A stretch of 64,000 nucleotides of DNA from Pseudarthrobacter sulfonivorans. Its GTDB lineage: Bacteria; Actinomycetota; Actinomycetes; Actinomycetales; Micrococcaceae. The stretch covers positions 1 through 64,000 of the forward strand of contig NZ_JACXBW010000003.1 of NCBI RefSeq assembly GCF_014712225.1, read 5' to 3'. Numbering within the stretch: the first letter of the stretch is position 1; each line of letters starts with the position of its first letter. Of this stretch, positions 61,592 to 64,000 are shown piece after piece. Position numbers and translations under genes: made by a program. The notes below the pieces were generated by a model. That model did not search any database, was not told where the DNA came from, and was given only the letters and a program-made list of their open reading frames with translations.

Positions 61592-62038
61592 GTGGCCAAG
61601 CTGACCAAAGCCCAGCGTGAATGGCGTCCGGGGATGCCGAAGAAGCGCCGTTCCACCAAGGTAATGTTTGCCTCCACGGTCCTGCTGCTCGAGGCGTTTG
61701 TGGTCTTTTTTGCCACCCTGGCCGTTTTTGGGCTCAGGCGCGGTGAGTTCCCGCCGGCCCTGATCCTGGGGGTCGGCATCGCCCTCAGCCTGGTCATGGT
61801 CTTCGCCTGTGCGGTACTGTCCAAACCGTGGGGCGTGGCACTGGGCTGGATCCTGCAGATCGTGCTGATCCTCACCGGCATCGTTGAACCCATGATGTTC
61901 CTGGTGGGCGCCCTGTTCGGCCTGGCCTGGTGGTACGGGATCCGCACGGGCATCAGGATCGACTCGGAGTCGGCCAAGCGCGAACGCGAACAGGCCGAAT
62001 GGGACGCGGCGCACGGGGACACCCCGCCGGCCTCGTAG
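61592..62038 (+). CDS. DUF4233 family membrane protein
   Basis: Small integral membrane protein of 148 residues with about four hydrophobic segments (near 20-40, 55-75, 80-100, 102-118) in the DUF4233 pattern ([42 protein letters not shown]). It regularly lies between folC and ndk in actinobacteria; the function is unknown. The GTG start at 61592 comes 2 nt after folC, with GGAGG located inside the end of folC. Confidence 0.9.
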   Translation: MAKLTKAQREWRPGMPKKRRSTKVMFASTVLLLEAFVVFFATLAVFGLRRGEFPPALILGVGIALSLVMVFACAVLSKPWGVALGWILQIVLILTGIVEPMMFLVGALFGLAWWYGIRTGIRIDSESAKREREQAEWDAAHGDTPPAS

Positions 62039-62076
62039 ACTTGTCCCGAAACCCCCACCAACGCATTGGAGCAACT

Positions 62077-62496
62077 GTGAGCATTGAGCGCACCCTCGTT
62101 TTGATCAAGCCCGACGGCGTGTCCCGCAACCTCAGCGGCGCCATCCTGAGCCGCATCGAGGCCAAGGGCTACACCCTCGCGGAGCTGAAGAAGGTCGACG
62201 CCAGCCGCGAACTCCTGGAGCAGCACTACGAGGAGCACGTGGGCAAGCCGTTCTACGAGCCGCTCGTGGAATTCATGCTCAGCGGCCCGGTAGTGGCCGC
62301 GATCTTCGAAGGCCACCGCGTCATTGAAGGCTTCCGCTCCCTGGCCGGAACCACCGACCCCACCACTGCCGCCCCCGGCACCATCCGTGGCGACTTCGGC
62401 CGCGACTGGGGCCTGAAGGTCCAGCAGAACCTGGTCCACGGCTCCGACTCCGTGGACTCGGCAGAGCGCGAGATCAAAATCTGGTTCCAGGGCTAG
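62077..62496 (+). CDS. ndk: Nucleoside diphosphate kinase
   Basis: Enzyme of 139 residues that transfers phosphate between nucleoside triphosphates and diphosphates, with phospho-His intermediate in NLVHGSDS. The [13 protein letters not shown] start and RGDFG block are characteristic. The GTG at 62077 ([11 protein letters not shown]) is preferred to the longer open frame. It closes the ileS-folC-DUF4233-ndk cluster. Confidence 0.97.
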   Translation: MSIERTLVLIKPDGVSRNLSGAILSRIEAKGYTLAELKKVDASRELLEQHYEEHVGKPFYEPLVEFMLSGPVVAAIFEGHRVIEGFRSLAGTTDPTTAAPGTIRGDFGRDWGLKVQQNLVHGSDSVDSAEREIKIWFQG

Positions 62497-62517
62497 CACC
62501 TGCACCACCCGCCTCAC

Positions 62518-62574
62518 CGAGGTGACAGTTAAGGCCAATGTCCGGCGCGGACATTGGCCTTAAGTGTCACCTCG
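62518..62574. terminator. 27-bp stem bidirectional terminator
   Basis: Left arm 62518-62544 (CGAGGTGACAGTTAAGGCC...) and right arm 62548-62574 pair at 26 of 27 positions around a GCG loop. It separates ndk (+) and the VKOR gene (-). Confidence 0.85.
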
Positions 62575-62587
62575 ACGCGGTTGGGGC

Positions 62588-63286
62588 CTAGAAGCCGGAC
62601 GTGCCGGCGAACACCTGGATAAAGGCGAAGAAGATGGTGGCGATGACCGCGACATAGAGCAGCGCGGTGATGATCCAGCCCGAGTCGCCCAGGACTTTGG
62701 CTGCGCCGGCGGGCATGGGGATCACGCCGTGGCTGATGTTCCTGATGGTGACCCAGACGAACAGCGGAATCATGGCGGCCCAGACGATCATGCAGAACGG
62801 GCACAGGATGTGGATCACGTACAGGGCCTGGGACCACAGCCACACTACAAATGCGAAACCCAGGGTGACGCCGGCCTGGAGCCCTGCCCAGTACCAGCGG
62901 GCGAACGTAGCGCCGGACAGCAGGGCCATGCCCACGGTGATGATGATGGCGAAAGCCACAATGCCAATAAACATGTTGGGGAACCCGAACACCGAGCTTT
63001 GCCAGGTCTGCATCACCTGGCCACAGGAGATCCAGGGATTCACATCGCAGACGGTGGCGTGGTTGGGATCCTTAAGGACCTCCAGCTTTTCCAGGACAAG
63101 CGTTCCCGAAGCCAGCCAGCCGATGATTCCCGTAATGACCATGAGCCAACCGAGGGGCCGGTTACGGGCCATGCGCGGCAGGGCCGCGGCCTTCGTGGCC
63201 GGCGCGGCAGCCGGCGCGGCAGTGGGGGCCCCGGCGGAGGGGGAGTCGTGTGTTGTGTCGGTACCGTGCGGGGAACTGCTGGGCAT
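62588..63286 (-). CDS. Vitamin K epoxide reductase family protein
   Basis: Membrane protein of 232 residues with about five hydrophobic segments. The redox motif CPFC in HILCPFCMIVWAAM lies in one membrane helix, with the loop pair Cys in ATVCDVNPWISCGQV, giving the four cysteines of VKOR-type enzymes that re-oxidise DsbA-like partners and make disulfide bonds. The first 40 residues are a low-complexity Ala/Pro/Thr tail. It is divergent from the following rne-like gene. Confidence 0.93.
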   Translation of the reverse strand: MPSSSPHGTDTTHDSPSAGAPTAAPAAAPATKAAALPRMARNRPLGWLMVITGIIGWLASGTLVLEKLEVLKDPNHATVCDVNPWISCGQVMQTWQSSVFGFPNMFIGIVAFAIIITVGMALLSGATFARWYWAGLQAGVTLGFAFVVWLWSQALYVIHILCPFCMIVWAAMIPLFVWVTIRNISHGVIPMPAGAAKVLGDSGWIITALLYVAVIATIFFAFIQVFAGTSGF

Positions 63287-63754
63287 GGTGTGTGGCGTCC
63301 TTTGCTTCGGGTGCTCCTAGCCCGATTGTAACGCCGGCGCCTGAACGCGCACTCCAGCGAGCGCCACAGGCCGGAGCCTCCAGGCGCGCATCCTTTGACC
63401 CCGCTTCCGCGGCCTCGGGGCCGGGGTGTGAGAGAATGAACATGGCTGGAGGCCGACCCACATTCGGACTCCGGTCCGGTGGCTTGTTTCAAGACCGCCA
63501 ATGATGAGCAGGGCAGGCTTTGGATTCTCTGTGATCCGGCCTCCCGCAATTCCATTGGTCGGCACCTGGTTGTGGCGTTTAGAACAACGGGTTTCAGGAC
63601 ACAGCCGACGGCTCCCACGGGCTGCCGCACCCCAATGCCGGTGCGAACCTGGGAGTATCCAACTGACTTCTGTCAACGCCTGCGGGTTTTGACAATATGT
63701 GCCCCAATGGGTGCCGGATGTGGCGGTACGTCAGGGGCAGGAGTGTAGCTACAC
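63287..63754. other. 468-bp intergenic region, probable long rne leader
   Basis: No convincing gene is seen. It separates the VKOR gene (-) and the rne-like gene (+). If transcription starts near the VKOR end, the mRNA would have a leader of several hundred nt, as known for E. coli rne, which uses its leader for feedback control. A TTTTGACAATAT stretch at 63687-63698 might contain a promoter -35 (TTGACA, 63689-63694) close to the gene. This is weakly supported. Confidence 0.35.
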
Positions 63755-64000
63755 ATGGAAAATGAACACGTACCAGCCGTTAATGCTGAAACAGTGGCAG
63801 CTGAAACCCCCGAGGCGCCCCGGAAGGCCACAAGGACCCGCCGTAAGGCAGCCCCGAAGGCAGCCAGCGTCGCAGCATCCACAGGTACCGGGTCACTGAC
63901 CGAAGCCGCGGCGCAGCCCGACGCCGAGACTGCTGCGGTCCTTGAGGCAGTTGCCGTAGTGGAGACCGCGCCGGAGGCCAAGGCCCCTGTCCGCCGGACC
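63755..64000 (+). CDS. rne: N-terminus of a probable ribonuclease E/G (partial)
   Basis: Open to the right edge: 82 residues of an Ala/Glu/Lys/Arg-rich disordered region (APRKATRTRRKAAPKAASV and AAQPDAETAAVLEAVAVVE). No catalytic motif is in the window. In Arthrobacter-type genomes the gene following ndk and VKOR is the long RNase E/G with such a low-complexity N-terminal extension, so the call rests on position and composition. The ATG at 63755 follows AGGAG at 63739-63743 by 11 nt. Confidence 0.6.
   Translation, partial: MENEHVPAVNAETVAAETPEAPRKATRTRRKAAPKAASVAASTGTGSLTEAAAQPDAETAAVLEAVAVVETAPEAKAPVRRT

Noticed and set aside
1..64000. Insertion sequences, prophage genes, CRISPR arrays, toxin-antitoxin or restriction modules
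   Set aside because: I looked for transposase, integrase, capsid, Cas, toxin-antitoxin and methylase signatures and regular spacer repeats and saw none.

Overview
The window is chromosomal DNA from a high-GC Gram-positive actinobacterium. The best fit is a member of the Micrococcaceae close to Arthrobacter or Pseudarthrobacter. This rests on gene order (tig-clpP1-clpP2-clpX, ileS-folC-DUF4233-ndk-VKOR-rne), an actinobacterial translational T-box ahead of ileS, the oligoribonuclease/MptB/GlbO gene types and frequent GTG/TTG starts. I see no insertion sequence, prophage, CRISPR array or plasmid module. The calls come from reading the sequence and family knowledge; no database search was run.

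Layout. Positions 1-2.9 kb hold a DUF3052 gene, an AhpE-type peroxiredoxin, a sirtuin and tRNA-Val. From 3.1 to 12.1 kb lies a sugar-acid region: an IclR regulator, an MHS-type transporter, a D-2-hydroxyacid dehydrogenase, a beta-hydroxyacid dehydrogenase, gluconate 5-dehydrogenase-like and L-idonate 5-dehydrogenase-like enzymes, a FadR-type GntR regulator and 6-phosphogluconate dehydrogenase. Three near-identical 18-bp sites (TNTTCAGT-N4-TGAACA type) precede the IclR gene, the transporter and the divergent dehydrogenase genes, so these probably form one regulon. From 12.2 to 19.3 kb come an SDR, cysE-cysK, msrA, a Nif3 protein, a coiled-coil protein with a decayed zinc ribbon, yaaA, a slipin and the RNase P RNA.

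From 19.5 to 28.5 kb are a long GAPDH, a membrane-anchored HNH nuclease, peptide deformylase, tRNA-His, oligoribonuclease, an MptB-like mannosyltransferase, an AlkD-like protein and a debranching-enzyme-like hydrolase, followed by an unrecognised protein with four 12-residue GRY repeats. At 29.0-33.6 kb a LacI regulator faces a three-gene catabolic operon (Gfo/Idh/MocA, DUF993, sugar isomerase/epimerase) across two strong operators. From 33.8 to 46.9 kb are housekeeping and accessory genes: an SSB-like protein, EttA, TesB, truncated haemoglobin, MscS, OsmC, aminopeptidase N, RpiB and a Nei-type glycosylase. From 47 to 64 kb is a translation and proteostasis block: tig, clpP1P2X, valS, ileS, folC, ndk and the start of a probable rne.

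Non-coding highlights are a pair of 63-bp palindromic repeats between convergent genes that show a compensatory base change and supply the last codons of two unrelated genes, a possible structured RNA between 52.39 and 52.60 kb, the ileS T-box, and a terminator-like hairpin in the gap leader. The main candidates for something undescribed are the IclR sugar-acid regulon, the LacI/DUF993 pathway, the GRY-repeat protein, the palindromic repeats and the 52.4-kb RNA.
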